A program made the translations under genes and the position numbers. Below are positions 1 to 12,685 of a DNA stretch of 64,000 nt, one piece after another; within the stretch, counting starts at the first letter, position 1; every line of letters starts with the position of its first letter. Below the pieces are notes generated by a model. That model did not search any database. It had not been told where the DNA came from and saw nothing but the letters and a program-made list of their open reading frames with translations. This DNA is from Melastoma dodecandrum (Eukaryota > Streptophyta > Magnoliopsida > Myrtales > Melastomataceae): the NCBI GenBank assembly GCA_029817715.1, contig JARUPY010000089.1, forward strand, positions 2,865,501-2,929,500, read 5' to 3'.

Positions 1-2343
1 GCAGCACTTGCAAACCTTCCTTTGTTTTTCTTTAACGAATGAGCCTGTCATTTTGACTTTCTGACAGATTCTCCTGGGGAGCGGCTTCCAAGTCCCGCAT
101 TCCTAATGAGCTGGAGACGCAGAATTGGGAAGGAGGATGAGTCCCTCTTCTTCGACGGGTGTGAGGACGCTGGGTTACATGTAAAGCATCTCGGCTCAAG
201 GGTCTACTGTATTTGGCCAAAAGAGTTATGCCGCGCAGCACATGAAGAACCTGGCTATTATGGTAAGCCATGACATCATGAGGTGGTTGATGCTTGTGGG
301 AGTGCTGAATGTTTAACAACTCTTATCCATTTGCAAATAAAACGTGTTCCTGCATGGTGTCTCCTTCTGCGTTTAAAGCCAAGTAATCCCCGGGGTTAAA
401 AACTGGAGGTGCTCGAGGGTCCATGCACTCTTCCTCAAAATTATTAACTTGCATTTTTTGTCGCAGAAATCTCAAAGAACTAATGAAATGAGATAGTAAG
501 GGAAAATCATACATAAATGGCTTTATCATTTACTATAAAATTTCGTATGGTTAGAGATTGGATTGAAGATGGAGAGATTTGAAAGAACTTTTCGCCCCAT
601 TATGACAATGCTGGCCGGCGTCCTTGAAGAGCTTAACGACAACCGCACGGCAAATCAATAAAGGACCATTTCACGCCGGAGACTACTCTCGAGCGATGCA
701 ACATACGCAATGTGTGCCGTCGATCGACAAATATAACGAGTTTTCACGACATCAAGCATATGATAAGAACGAAAAGGAACCTGCCGGATGAGAGATAGAC
801 AGTCTTCGGTTTGTTTGTCCATGCTCGACCCAGTAAATTGTAAAAGCAAGGTACGGGACATCGATGGAAGTCTTTCTGCTTTCTCTCGGTGACTTCCAAG
901 CCGTCAAGCCCGGGAGAACCAAAACCCTAGTCTTAACACGACATAATGCACTTGCGACACCGGAACTTTCTTGCCCGAAAGAATCATATCCCGGGCAGCA
1001 GGCGACGAACCCAGACCCAGCTGTTCTTTTAAGCAATGACACACAAAGGGTGGTGGTGGTGGTGGTGGGGGAGTTGTATCATCCTTTGGTTTGGCACGTG
1101 ATCCAGTTCCGATCCCCGTGGATCTCAAAAGTACAACGAATGATGATACCCTCTTTACATCACCAGTGTCCTCGTCAAGTGGTCTACTGCCCTCCCTTAG
1201 CGCGTGGTCCCTGCGAGATATCATCAATGGCGAATCGTGGCAATGGGGTCGTTTACTTGTTCACAACTTGTTTCGAGACTTTCCCCATCCGTCGAGTATA
1301 TCTCTATTTCCTATTTGGAAAATTCCCGGAAACAACACGGGAATTTGGCAAAACACGATACAGGCCATGTGATTCCCTCCCCCTCCCCATTTTCCTTTCC
1401 TTTTCTTTACATATTTTTTACGATTTCGGCATCCAAAATCAACGTCATCGTGCCAAAGTAACTGGTCTTTTTGAAGTAACCGCCGTGGCATGGTGAATCC
1501 GTTGCCTTGCCTCGGCGTGACGTGGTAAGATTCTTTTCCGACAAGGTACGATGATGTCATTCACCGGAGTGAGGGAGGGAGAGTTTCGAGGAAGTTTCGT
1601 GGTTGCGGCGGTTCCCATCCCATCCCTTTATTACATTTCCATCGTAACCCCCCACCCACCCAAAAACGAATATGGGAGAATACGATGGAAAGTTTAAAGA
1701 AAGGAAGTATTAATCACAGCTCTAATTTAATTATACGCGTCATTATCATAACTACCCATTTCAGAATGTTGACCACAATTAATCATTTTTTTTTCTTCAT
1801 TTCAATTTTTGTTATCAATCATATCCAAATTTTTATCAGAATCCCTGAAAACGAGGGGTGTTTCTGAAGAGAGACTCTTGCAATCCATTTTTTCCAATTA
1901 ATGGTGTTTGGGGGGGAGATAGGGACACGACAGTGCCACCAAAAACATCAAGCCTTTTTTCTGATGCATTCCTTTGCTCTACTACTACATGTCAGCCACG
2001 CGTACTTCATCTACGCCCACACCACCCCCCGGCCTCTAGTTATGGGTTTAGAAAAATCAATTCCATCTTCAACCACAGAAAAAGAAAATGAAAGAAACCG
2101 CTCGAGTTTTCGAAAGAGGAAGGCAAAAAATAACCCCAAATCCCAATGAAACTTCCGGGAAGATTCATGGTCATAACCCTCCCAAATGTTCTTTTTTTTT
2201 TTTATAACATTGCCTGCCTGCTCATCCAAACACCAAACACACACACACAAAGAGCCTACGCCTCTCTCGACTCGCTTTTAAATTCTAGGACCTCGGAGGT
2301 GGTGGTGTAGGAATTGGTTCTAGGAATAAAGGAGGATAGGGAG
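1..2343. other. Spacer upstream of the CAX gene
   Basis: No gene is supported here. There is a (GGT)n run at about 1048-1067, a G-box core CACGTG at 1095-1100, a (CA)n run at about 2236-2249 and several A/T-rich blocks. Open frames on both strands have low-complexity or unfamiliar translations. A short coding-looking stretch on the minus strand at 323-445 is discussed as a finding. The last few hundred bases presumably hold the CAX promoter and leader. Confidence 0.5.
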
Positions 2344-5013
2344 ATGGGTTCTAATCAGCAGGAAGTATGGCTGCTCGAGAATGGCGGGGGTATCAACCAA
2401 AACCAAAAGGGTTCCTCCCTGAACATGAAACACCATGGGAGGACGGCACACAACATGTCCTCCTCCTCCCTGAGGAAGAAATCGGACCTGGCACTCGTTT
2501 CCAAGGTCCCCTGCGGTTTCCTCAGGAACCTCCTCGCCAACCTCCAGGAGGTCTTCCTCGGGACTAAGCTCTCCGTCCTCTTCCCGGCCATTCCCTTGGC
2601 CATCGCCGCCGACTCCTATGGATTTGGCAGGGTGAGCGCTTTTCATTAGAAAAAAAAAGTAACACTATATGATTCTTAGATACTATATTATTATAAACAT
2701 GAGACAATGATAAGGTTTTGATTATTTTAATCATTCGGAGTTGTTGACTTTGCCAATTATGCATGCGTTTGAGATTTGGAATCTTATTTTGCAGCCATGG
2801 ATATTTGCTTTGAGCCTCCTGGGACTCACTCCACTTGCGGAACGTGTCAGCTTCCTCACAGAGTAAGGCAACATCGCCCTCCACGCCGCAGAAAATGAAA
2901 CTTTGAATTTTTGGTCTGATATCGTTTGGCTGATGATTGGATTCTCCCTCTTTTGACCTTGAACAGGCAGATCGCTTACTACACCGGCCCTACAGGTTAG
3001 TCGAATCGTTCATCTTCTTACATGGGTTGTTGTAAGAACATGAACTGAAATCTGGGGTTTGTGTTGATTCTTTTGTTATGTTTTTGTTTTTTGGACAGTT
3101 GGGGGGCTTTTGAATGCAACGTGTGGGAATGCCACGGAGCTTATCATAGCCATATTTGCCCTAAGCCAGCACAAGATTCAAGTCGTAAAATATTCACTCC
3201 TCGGATCGATCCTTTCCAACCTTCTGTTAGTCCTCGGCACTTCCCTCATCTGCGGCGGGCTTGCGAACCTCAGAAAGGAGCAGAAATATGATAGGGTACG
3301 TTGCTATGACTAGAACTAAAAAAAAATCGACATTTTGTGATTTACGTACGAGGTTGTCTTCAATGGAGTTATTTGATTTCGTGTTGTTGCTTCGTTTTTG
3401 GTCCTGACAGAGGCAGGCAGATGTGAATTCGCTAATGCTGGTGCTCGCGCTGCTGTGCCACCTTTTGCCCCTCCTGTTCCAGCACTCATCGGCATCGCCG
3501 GGGGCCACAGACCAGATTCTCATTCTCTCGAGGGCTAGCAGCATCGCGATGCTACTCGCCTACGTCATCTACGTCTTCTTCCAGCTCGTCACCCACAGGC
3601 AGCTCTTTGAATCCCGAGAGGTAAAATGTGGAATCAAACTCCCACTTAGAGTCTGATCCACAAATAGATGTAGCCATGTCCAGGATTGACACTTGATTCA
3701 ATTTGGCCTGTTTTAGGATTCCGGGGACGATGGTGGCGAGACAGCGGAAAGCGAGGAGGCGGTGATTGGATTCTGGAGTGGCTTCATCTTGCTCGTGCTC
3801 ATGACATTAGTCATAGCACTGTTGTCGGAATACGTAGTCAACACGATCGAGGTCCGGATTAAGATCCCATCACTTGTCTGTCTATTTCTATAGCTGTCAG
3901 CTCCTAAAGGTACTAGGACTACCATATGATTCGATTTCAAAATTGTTGAATATATATCAGGCCGCGTCCAATTCATGGGGCCTCTCGGTGAGCTTCCTAA
4001 GCATAATACTACTGCCGATTGTCGGGAACGCCGCAGAGCACGCCGGAGCAATCATCTTCGCCTTCAAGAATAAGCTGGTAATATGGGGGGAAAATCGAGG
4101 CATTTAAGACCAAACCCTTTCGCATATTAGATATGTATAATCTCAATGTTTCTAAATATTCTATGCAGGATATAACATTAGGGGTAGCACTTGGTTCCGC
4201 GACACAGATCTCTATGTTTGTGGTAATCGATCACTACAGCCTTATCCTTAATCGAATCAAAACGACGGACAAGATTATAACCTCTTTTATAATAGTCGAT
4301 GGCAATCCTATTAAACAACAAACTTCAGGTGCCTCTCTGTGTGATAGTAGCATGGATAATGGGGATCAAGATGGACCTCAACTTTAATCTCCTGGAGACG
4401 GGATCATTGGCTCTGGGGATCATGGCCGTGGCTTTCACGTTACAGGTAACAAAACGACATCAACTCCGATCTCGAGATTAGGATTGTTTTGGGGATATAA
4501 CGTTTGTGATTTGTTTATTTTTGTAATGGACAGGACGGGACTTCACATTACATGAAGGGCTTGATACTGCTGTCATGTTATATCGTCATTGCAGCATGCT
4601 TTTACGTACTAAACTCCCCGTTGATCAGTAAGTCACTGAACTGAACTCGAAAAAAACAAAAACTCTTTCGGAACTCGCAGGTTTCTTTGGTTTCTAATTA
4701 TCAAACATTATCTTTGACGCACGAAATGAAAAGATCAAGGAGGAAATGGGAACAATTCGGAGCAGATTTTTGCGTCTTGAATTTTGTCAAGAGAACAGAA
4801 CATGAAATCATGTCATGGTATTATATTTCTTATTTCTTTTGTGTTTTCCTCTTCTTCTTCTTCTTCTTCTCCAACGAGACTATCTTGATTTCGTTTTATG
4901 TTTTAGAATTGAAGTGGTTTGAGTTTTTTGCAGGAGGGGTGGATTGGACAAATCCAGAAAACGTAGACAAGAAGGATTCGATGATGATCCAATTCCTTAT
5001 TCGTTCAATTTGA
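2344..5013 (+). CDS. CAX: Vacuolar cation/proton exchanger (CAX family)
   Basis: Predicted Ca2+/H+ antiporter of the tonoplast, which loads Ca2+ (and possibly Mn2+ or other metals) into the vacuole using the proton gradient. Eleven exons: 2344-2631, 2795-2862, 2967-2995, 3099-3295, 3411-3620, 3717-3851, 3961-4077, 4169-4222, 4329-4445, 4534-4627, 4934-5013. They join in frame to 462 residues, the usual CAX length. Both CAX signature repeats are visible: [13 protein letters not shown] near residue 138 (c-1) and [10 protein letters not shown] at about 331 (c-2). An acidic loop (DSGDDGGE, then ESEE) separates the two halves, as in plant CAX proteins, and about eleven hydrophobic segments are seen. 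The start is the first ATG of the frame and opens MGSNQQE. The hydrophilic N-terminus (about 60 residues) is where CAX autoinhibition resides in the family. The neighbour order suggests a CAX3/CAX4 relative, but the paralogue cannot be fixed without a tree. Confidence 0.93.
4848..4871 (+). repeat. (CTT)n microsatellite in the last CAX intron
   Basis: A run of CTT triplets inside intron 10 of the CAX gene, about 60 bases before the last 3' splice site. It lies upstream of the acceptor's own T-rich tract and may add to it. Confidence 0.85.
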
Positions 5014-5413
5014 TGTGTTCTTTTCCTTTTTCTCTCTTTTGGGTATATAATAACGGAACGATTGGAGAGAAATTATTAAGGAAATAAAAAAGACAAGTCG
5101 TTCCATTCCTATTTGTGGAAGTATCAATCGGAACTGCGCCAATGTTGTAGTCAAATGTCGAGTCAAGTCAACCCCTTAGACTTTGTGAATGACATGAGTT
5201 AATCAAGATTTTATTACATTTACCCGTGACTTCAAGTACGACGTCGTTCCGATGATGTCAGAAGCACACAAACACAGTTCAATTCACTACTTGACTTTCT
5301 TTCTTTCCCATCTTTCTGAGAGAAAGAACGTAACTTGCCAAAACCCAAACCCCCCCCTCCTACTTTTCTCCTTCTCCTTATCCAGTCTTCCCCAATTTTC
5401 CTTAAACCCAGTG

Positions 5414-8158
5414 ATGGAAGACGACGCCGCTTCCGCCAACCGCTGCACTTTTATCTCCATCCGCATCCCTAACATTCGCCTGGGCAGAGATTCGGCCCCC
5501 TGTCCCCCGTCCATCGACCTAAGGGGGGCGCGGTTCTGCCTCGGGTTGAGCCCCGGAAGGAGAGCTCGACGGTCCGGAGGATTTGCTTGCCTCTCCGTTG
5601 CGGAGAAGAAGGGGGAGGTGTTTCGGCCGAAGTGGGCTTGGGACGACGTGTTCGGGCCTACCCCTGCTCAGCTCGTGAAGCACCCCCTTGCTGTCGTGGC
5701 TTTGGTTCCGCGGGATGCCGCGCTGTTCTTCGCGGGGGCAATCGCCGGGGCGGCGGCGAAGACCGTCACGGCTCCCCTCGACCGTATCAAGCTTCTCATG
5801 CAGGTTTGGTTGGATACTTTTTGTTGATTCTGCTTGTTGCGGGATTTCGGTGTCGGAATTCCACCAGGCGACCATTTACTTTGCGCGTTTTTGGGCGATA
5901 CTTGGGAAGTGCTAATGGAATGAAATTGTTGTGAAAAGGCTGAATCTTTCTGATAAAATGCTTCTCTCCATTACAGTGTTTTTGTAGCAATCGATGTTCT
6001 CGGTCCTGTGGTTGTTAAGCGGCGACATTGTCTTGTATAAAAAGTTTGAGCCGAACTGAGTCCGAGAGGAATGATTGAATGGAATTTCTGGGAGCATTAT
6101 GGCCTGGCGGTGCTTTGTGGTAGATTTGAAAATGTGGGCTTTGATTAGGTATTTTAGTGCTTAAAGCTTACTATGTTATGTTTTGGTATGCTTGACAGAC
6201 TCATGGGGTGCGCTTTGGAAATGAAGGGGCAAAGAAGGCTATTGGTTTTGTGGAGGTAGGGTGCTGCTAAAAATCATTCGTGATCTACATTGGATGACGT
6301 CTCATGTCCCCCATGTATAGTTTTTTTGGTGGTGGAAGGGATGACTGCCTCTTTCGTTTGGTCAGATTATCTATAGTTGACCGCCAGAAGAGAGACCTGC
6401 TTGTTTTGTTGATGATTGTTATTTTCTGGTTTGAACTTTAGCTCGGCTGTATATTTTTTGTAGGCTATTACTATGATTGGCAAGGATGAAGGAATTAAAG
6501 GTTATTGGAAGGGGAACCTCCCCCAGGTGCCTTCTGTTTCTATGCTTGGTATTCTATTGGAAGGGATCATTCTCGCATCTACGTTTTAATAGGGTGTTAC
6601 AAATTATCTGCTTTCTAAATTATGTCGTATCCTCTCAGGTTGTGAGGATCATACCCTACAGCGCTGTCCAGCTCTTTGCCTATGAATTTTACAAGGTATA
6701 ATGGAACCACCCATCACGTGTAATTTGTTGGAATGTGGCTGCAAATAATGTTTATGTTTTCCACTCTTGATTACTGTAGAAACTCTTCCGGGGAAAGGAT
6801 GGAGAGCTCTCTGTCATTGGGAGACTTGTTGCAGGTGCCTGTGCTGGCATGACATCTACGTTTGTGAGTACACTGTGTGCCGAACCAGTTAAACATCAAT
6901 TGACGACATCCATACTGTATTGTTTCCACACAATCTTTACCTTGAGATCATGACTGTAGTGTAACTTTATTAGTTCCCTCAGATTCTTGAAATAGTTGCT
7001 TCTATATATCTGAGGATTTCCTCTTGCAACCTATGTTTTTGCTTGTGCAGGTCACTTATCCATTAGATGTACTTCGTCTACGTTTGGCCGTAGAACCAGG
7101 CTATAAGACAATGTCCCAGGCATATCCCCTCTGCTTATGTCATTGTATAGAGAAGATCTTTTTACATTTCAGTGTGAAAATAAATTACTTGTTTGGTTTT
7201 ATTAGGTTGCGCTTAACATGCTAAAGGAGGAAGGGTTTGCATCTTTTTACAGTGGTCTTGGGCCTTCTCTCATAGGAATAGCTCCTTACATTGCCGTGAA
7301 CTTCTGCGTATTCGACCTGTGAGTCTGTCAACTGAAATTTTTGTTCTTGTGTCAATCATGAAACGTTGGTGGTTCAGTCTGAAACTAACTTCCAATGGAA
7401 AATTAGGATTAAGAAGGCACTACCTGAAGAATTCCAGAAGAAAACTGAGGCTTCTCTTCTCACAGCATTGATGTCAGCTGGCCTTGCTACAATCACATGC
7501 TATCCTCTAGACACTGTGAGAAGGCAAATGCAAATGAAGGGTACTCCTTATAAGACCGTTTTGGATGCCTTGGCTGGTGGGTTGGCCTTTAAAGTTTTTC
7601 CAACTGCTTTATAGAGAACTTTTTGGATTAAAGCTTCTGCTATTGCTTTATAATCTCAGAAGATGCAAAATCTGGTGCTTGCGAGATTCTGCAGTCACAA
7701 AAATGCTTGTCCCAATCTTTCTCTGATCAAATGTTCGGATTTTCCTTCTTTTTCCTGGTGTAATTGCTGTTTCATTTTCAGAATCTTATTATCTGATGCA
7801 GGGATTATTGAGCGTGATGGGATGATAGGCTTATACAGAGGTTTTTTACCAAATGCATTGAAAACATTGCCAAACAGCAGGTTTGCCTTCATTTCTTCCT
7901 TTATAGTTGGGCTGTAAATGTATAAGCATGCCTCAGATCTTTTCTGAGGAAGACTTGCTGGTTGACCTTAGTCTATGCACATTCTGATCTTTGGACCAAC
8001 GACACTAATTTTCTGCCTGGTCTTCCTTCTATCGGCCGTGCAGCATAAGGCTGACTACCTTTGATTCAGTCAAACGACTAATTGGTTCTAGCGAGCAGGA
8101 GCTCCAGAGAATCGTGGAAGAGAATAGACAGAAACAGAATGGAGAGGCTGGCATTTGA
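5414..8158 (+). CDS. TAAC: Plastid ADP/ATP carrier, TAAC type (mitochondrial carrier family)
   Basis: Mitochondrial-carrier-family protein matching the plastid thylakoid/envelope ADP/ATP carrier, which exchanges adenine nucleotides across plastid membranes. Ten exons: 5414-5803, 6199-6255, 6464-6526, 6639-6695, 6780-6863, 7051-7119, 7206-7318, 7407-7576, 7802-7880, 8044-8158. They join to 398 residues. Three carrier repeats are visible, with signatures PLDRIK (about 121), YPLDVLR (about 220) and YPLDTVR (about 310). The first 90 residues are rich in Ser, Arg and Ala with few acidic residues, as in a transit peptide. The stretch GYWKGNLPQ, then IIPYSAVQLFAYE, is characteristic of this subfamily. 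Intron 6 (7120-7205) has a GC donor, not GT, required by the conserved KTMSQ/VALNML junction. The gene follows CAX by about 400 bases on the same strand. Confidence 0.93.
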
Positions 8159-9768
8159 GGGTTCAAGTTTTTTTTCCAGTGGAGCTAGTTTTCAATCGAG
8201 CGTCTGGTTGCTCGATCCGCAGTTCCATTCGATCTTTTCATATTACACCTCTACAGCTCCCGCCAATTCCAGGAGTGTGCGGGTGTCTGAGGTTGCAACC
8301 AGGTCCTGGATATATATCTCATGTTTTTTTTTCCCTGGGGAAGGATAGGATGTAGTTTAGGAATGCCAAAGCCATTGTTGGGTGGGTTCTTAGGATTGTT
8401 CTGTTCCAGTCTGCAGTTTTGTTTGTTTACCTTAGATTTGGGAGAAGCTGATATTTTTGAGGTTAAGACCTTTTCTTGTTAAAGACCAAAAAAGCTAGAT
8501 GGGTGGAGCTGCTATTCTTTCACAATTTTCAGACGGCTTTCTTCCGTGGCTATACCTACCGACCTCCTTAAACAAATTCAAGCCGCGTTTACAGTTTTGA
8601 TCAACCTCATATAAGAGAGAACAATACATCTTCCCTTTGCACCATGGTGATCTTACTACTATGTCCGGATGGATAGTATACAGTTGTTAAATGGTACAGG
8701 GGAATAAATACTAACATAATGATATATTTAAAGCAAGATAATATTTTTTTAATGGCGGGGCCTTCTTTGCTGGTTGGTTAGCTTGTCCTTTTCCCCCTCC
8801 TGAGAAAAATCGAATTTTCATGTAAACCCACCTGCAACTTGGATCATGGTTTTCTTGAACAAGTAAATAATTTGGTTGGATCGAAACTTGAGGACTTTGG
8901 TTGGACACTGACAAAAAATGTTAGGTAGTGTATCTCTTTTATATGCTGCTGGTTAAAAAACTTCTGATATTTTTATTCCTCCTCTTCATTGATTTCAATT
9001 TTCTGCTTGATTGAAACCGACAATTAACAGGAGGTTAGAAAAAAAAAATTCTTGTTACCTTGGTGGATGCCAAAAAGATTTGAATTTTGGGTTAATATTC
9101 ACAAAGCACAGAAGGAAGATGACACAATAGTCTTCCCTTCTGATAATATATTAATGTCAATCCTTTCATTTTCTTCGGCGGTTAATGATCTCTCTCACAA
9201 GTTTCCCTTACCTGATGTCTGTCATTTCAGAGTTTTAGTTTGTCTTGTTTCTGCTTTTTATGCCAATCTAAATATGGAGTTGTATTGAAATGACACAGTT
9301 TTTTTTTACTGTGATTGGTTTCATGGGACTTGTTGTATGGATGTGAAACCTCAATTTAAGGTTAATAACACATCATGTAAGTGAATTTTAATTAATTAGT
9401 AGCCACGGAAAGGGAAACCAAGGTCCAAACACACAACACTGTTACGTGTGGGCAAAGGGAAAGCCCAGAGTGTTCCTTCCTTCCTCCAGTGGCTCGCTCG
9501 CTCTTCCATCATTCATGAAAACCAAACCGCCTTTTGTTCTGTCCCGAGAAAAACCCGGAATTAAAGCTTGGTTTTTTACTGCTTCCTGACAAAAAAGACA
9601 GAGAGACAGAGATTCTGATTTTGGGGGGTTATGACGAGAGGCTTTTTGAGGTGATCTCTTTTTTTTTTTTTTTTTTTGGGGGGGGGGGTGGGGAGGGGGG
9701 GGGGGGAGCGAGTGATTCTCGTTCTTAGTTTATGTGTTTTTGTGGGGTGGTCTGGTTTTTATGGGAAG
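8159..9768. other. Spacer between carrier and RING ligase genes
   Basis: Holds the 3' region of the carrier gene and the promoter of the RING gene. It is T-rich with no conserved coding segment. A T19 run followed by an almost pure G tract ends about 60 bases before the next start codon (separate entry). Confidence 0.6.
9659..9706 (+). repeat. Poly-T then poly-G tract before the AIRP2-like start
   Basis: About 19 T residues (9659-9677) are followed by a G tract (9678-9706) broken only by one T and one A. It lies 63-110 bases upstream of the start codon, so probably in the promoter or leader. The G tract could form a quadruplex on the + strand. Confidence 0.9.
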
Positions 9769-11405
9769 ATGCGGAAATCGTTCAAGGATTCGCTCAAGGC
9801 GCTCGAGGCTGATATTCAGTTGGCCAATACCTTGTCAGTGTTTCCTCTTTTTTCCTCTTTTTGGGGATTTCGCCCCGGCCGCTTAAGCTTGCTTTATCTG
9901 GATTAGCCTTGTGTTGATTGAATTGGATGTGTTTTGGACTTTTACAGTCTCGGGTTGATTATGTTTCCGGCGTAGAATCGAGGACATAATCTTTTCTTGC
10001 TGTTGATGTTGTTGCTGGATTTTGCTTCAGCGTTTGTTGGCTGCTCTTAGATTGCTCTTGATCGACTGCATTTGGCTCTGGAAGATTATAGTGATTCAGA
10101 CTTACGGATATGTGCTACTGAACTGGAATCCCCTGCCTTCATGGGATTATCATTGCAAATTGGGTACTTCAGTTCTTCGACTGCTAACAGGTACTGTCAT
10201 GTTGTTGTTGTTGATTCAGGGCATCGGATCACCCACAAGAATATGACGGGGGTTGCCTCCAGATGAGATTGGCTTACAGCCCGGCAGCTCATCTTTTGCT
10301 CTTTCTCATCCAGTGGACGGACTGCCATTTCGCGGGGTCCTTAGGGCTGCTTAGGATTCTCATTTATAAGGTGTGAGGCACAGCAATTTTTTAAAGTTTC
10401 ACAAGCCATCCGTCGTAGTGGGTTTTGAATGCTTGGAGTGCTGACTGTTCTACATCTTCCCACATGGATTGATAACTTGATGGTTTTCCCAGGCCTACGT
10501 GGATGGGAAGACTACCACGTCTATTCAGGAAAGAAGAGCCAGCATTAAGGAGTTCTATGGTAAGTCGCAGTGGAGGAACTTTGCCATATGACCTGTTGGA
10601 AAATGTAATGGTGGTTTTGATGAAGTACGTCCTAGCAGACATGTGCTTTCTTATGTTCAGTGAGTAAAAAGAAAGAGTCTATGCTCAGATCTCGAGAAGT
10701 GGATTTGGTAAGAAGATATTGAACAAGACATGCGCTTTGGTGAATTGAAAACAGAGAATGTTATCAAATGAAAATTGTTCAGATCTCACTGTTCGACTAA
10801 TGGTCTCGGAGTACTTTGTTTGGGCACCAATAACTTTTACCTGTTATGCTCTGGTGTTGCCTCGTAATACCAGGTATTATATTTCCTACCCTCCTCCAAC
10901 TACACAAAGGTATCAGCGATGCTGAAGAGAGGAAGCAGAGAGAACTTTGTGCCGCAAAATACAAGAAACTCAACGAATGCGACCGGGGAAAGCAGGTCGA
11001 GATTGATTCAGAGAGAGATGAGGAGTGCGGGATCTGTATGGAGATATGCAGCAAAATCGTACTGCCCCTTTGCCTTCATTCCATGTGCATGAAGTGCTAC
11101 CGCATTTGGTAACCACGAAATTTGATTCGAAAACTGCACTCGTCCGAGTTTATGGTCCTCTCAGTTCAATTACCCACGTTGGTCTCTGTTGCAGGCGCAC
11201 AAGGTCTCAATCATGCCCATTCTGCCGGGACAGCCTCAAAAGTGTCAACTCCACGGACCTCTGGATATACACCAGCCGGTTTGAGATAGTTGATCAGGGA
11301 TCTATAGCGATGGAGAACATGAGGACTCTGATAATGTTTGTAGGGACGCTACCTCTCGCCGTTCCGGATGCCACGCACGTGTCTTGCGGCCCCTGTTATC
11401 AATGA
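9769..11405 (+). CDS. AIRP2: RING-type E3 ubiquitin ligase, AIRP2-like
   Basis: Cytosolic RING-finger E3 ligase; the Arabidopsis relative AIRP2 acts in abscisic acid and drought signalling. Five exons: 9769-9833, 10220-10370, 10493-10559, 10874-11108, 11195-11405. They join to 242 residues, which I recall as exactly the Arabidopsis length. The N-terminus MRKSFKDSLKALEADI and the segment QWTDCHFAGSLGLLRILIYK are family hallmarks. A C3HC4 RING is formed by C146, C149, C161, H163, C166, C169, C180 and C183; the last pair (CPFC) comes from exon 5. The start is the first ATG followed by conserved sequence; an in-frame upstream extension is Gly-rich junk from the poly-G tract. The codon at the exon 1/2 junction is split (TT/G). 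Confidence 0.94.
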
Positions 11406-12685
11406 CTTCATCTCGGAACGATGGGGAGCATAAGGTAACCACATTGCTTGTAGATCGGTAAGTTACATACGATTGTTTGTACATACATACATTAAATGTG
11501 TCATACATACATCAGAACCTGTAAATATGAATGTGACTGTGATCCCACCCACCATTCATCGTCATATTTTATGACAAAAAACCAGACATCGATTGTTCAA
11601 ACGCGTACGGAAGTGTTATAAATGTACTGGTACGATGATTACTTCCTAGTGGCAGAGCAGTGATTACGTGATAAGCTCGTCATGAGAACGTCAGGGGTCT
11701 GAAATGGTACACGAGAATCTTGCCCCCGACAGTTTCAGGGGGCACGATCGGTACATTTAAATCCTCTTGATTTGATTTCAATGGATGGACGTGATGATGT
11801 TTGAGTTGGGAGGCATGAATTGTTGGTCTTAAAATCTGACCAAAGACTGAGTATAGGTATTAAAACGTCCCTCTAGTAAAACCATGAGTTTACTCATCAC
11901 TTCATCGATGTCATTTTCGGGTGATGTATTCATGACATGTCTGTCTCACGTAAGTTTAAGGTTTGATGATGATATGTTTGGTGGAAATAGTTTAAGCTCG
12001 GAAGCATGGTTGTTGGCAGGATCAATAGAATCTGATCGAATTTTCGATAGGCAAAATCGGTATAATCGTGTAGAATCGTAAACGATTAGATTAATATTTT
12101 GTTCGTAAATATTCGTCATGTTACATCATTGGGCCGAGACGTAGACATCATAGGAAAAACAAAAAATCGACGTAATTATCAAAAAGTCAAATTTCTTCGG
12201 CTGATTAATAATCCCAAACAAATCTTAGTATTTGTTCTTTCGGATTAAATTTGTGTTTTTCTGGTTTGAAACAGCGCCGGCCATTTCCATTTCCTTTTCC
12301 AACGCCATTTTCCATGAAACGCACTTGCGTCTCCTTTTTCTTTCTTCTTACCAAAACCACCCGGTAAAAAGGAAAACCTTTCTATATTTATTTGTCATGG
12401 ATGGATCTTGTCCTCTCCACCAAATTTCCAACCTTTTCCATTCTCCCCTACCTCTTCTCGTTTTCCGGACCGACCCTTTTTGTTCTAGGTTAGTTACCCG
12501 CGACCACTTTGTTCCCCAGCCAAATCCGTGCTCTCATGTGGGGTGAATTTTTACTTTTTTTTCGTTGTTGTTGCATTCTGGAGTTGGTTCTCGTTGAGAG
12601 TTGATTTTATATGTTCTGGGTTGATGAAAGGATGGAGAACAGTGATCTTACAATGGTGGAAGTAGGCGGTTTCGTTTAAGGAGAG
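11406..12685. other. Spacer between RING ligase and kinase genes
   Basis: No coding or RNA feature recognised. Contains the 3' end of the AIRP2-like gene and the promoter of the kinase gene. Confidence 0.5.

Noticed and set aside
864..1496. 210-codon open frame upstream of the CAX gene
   Set aside because: The translation is low-complexity in part (Val run from the GGT repeat), resembles no family and has competing frames on both strands.
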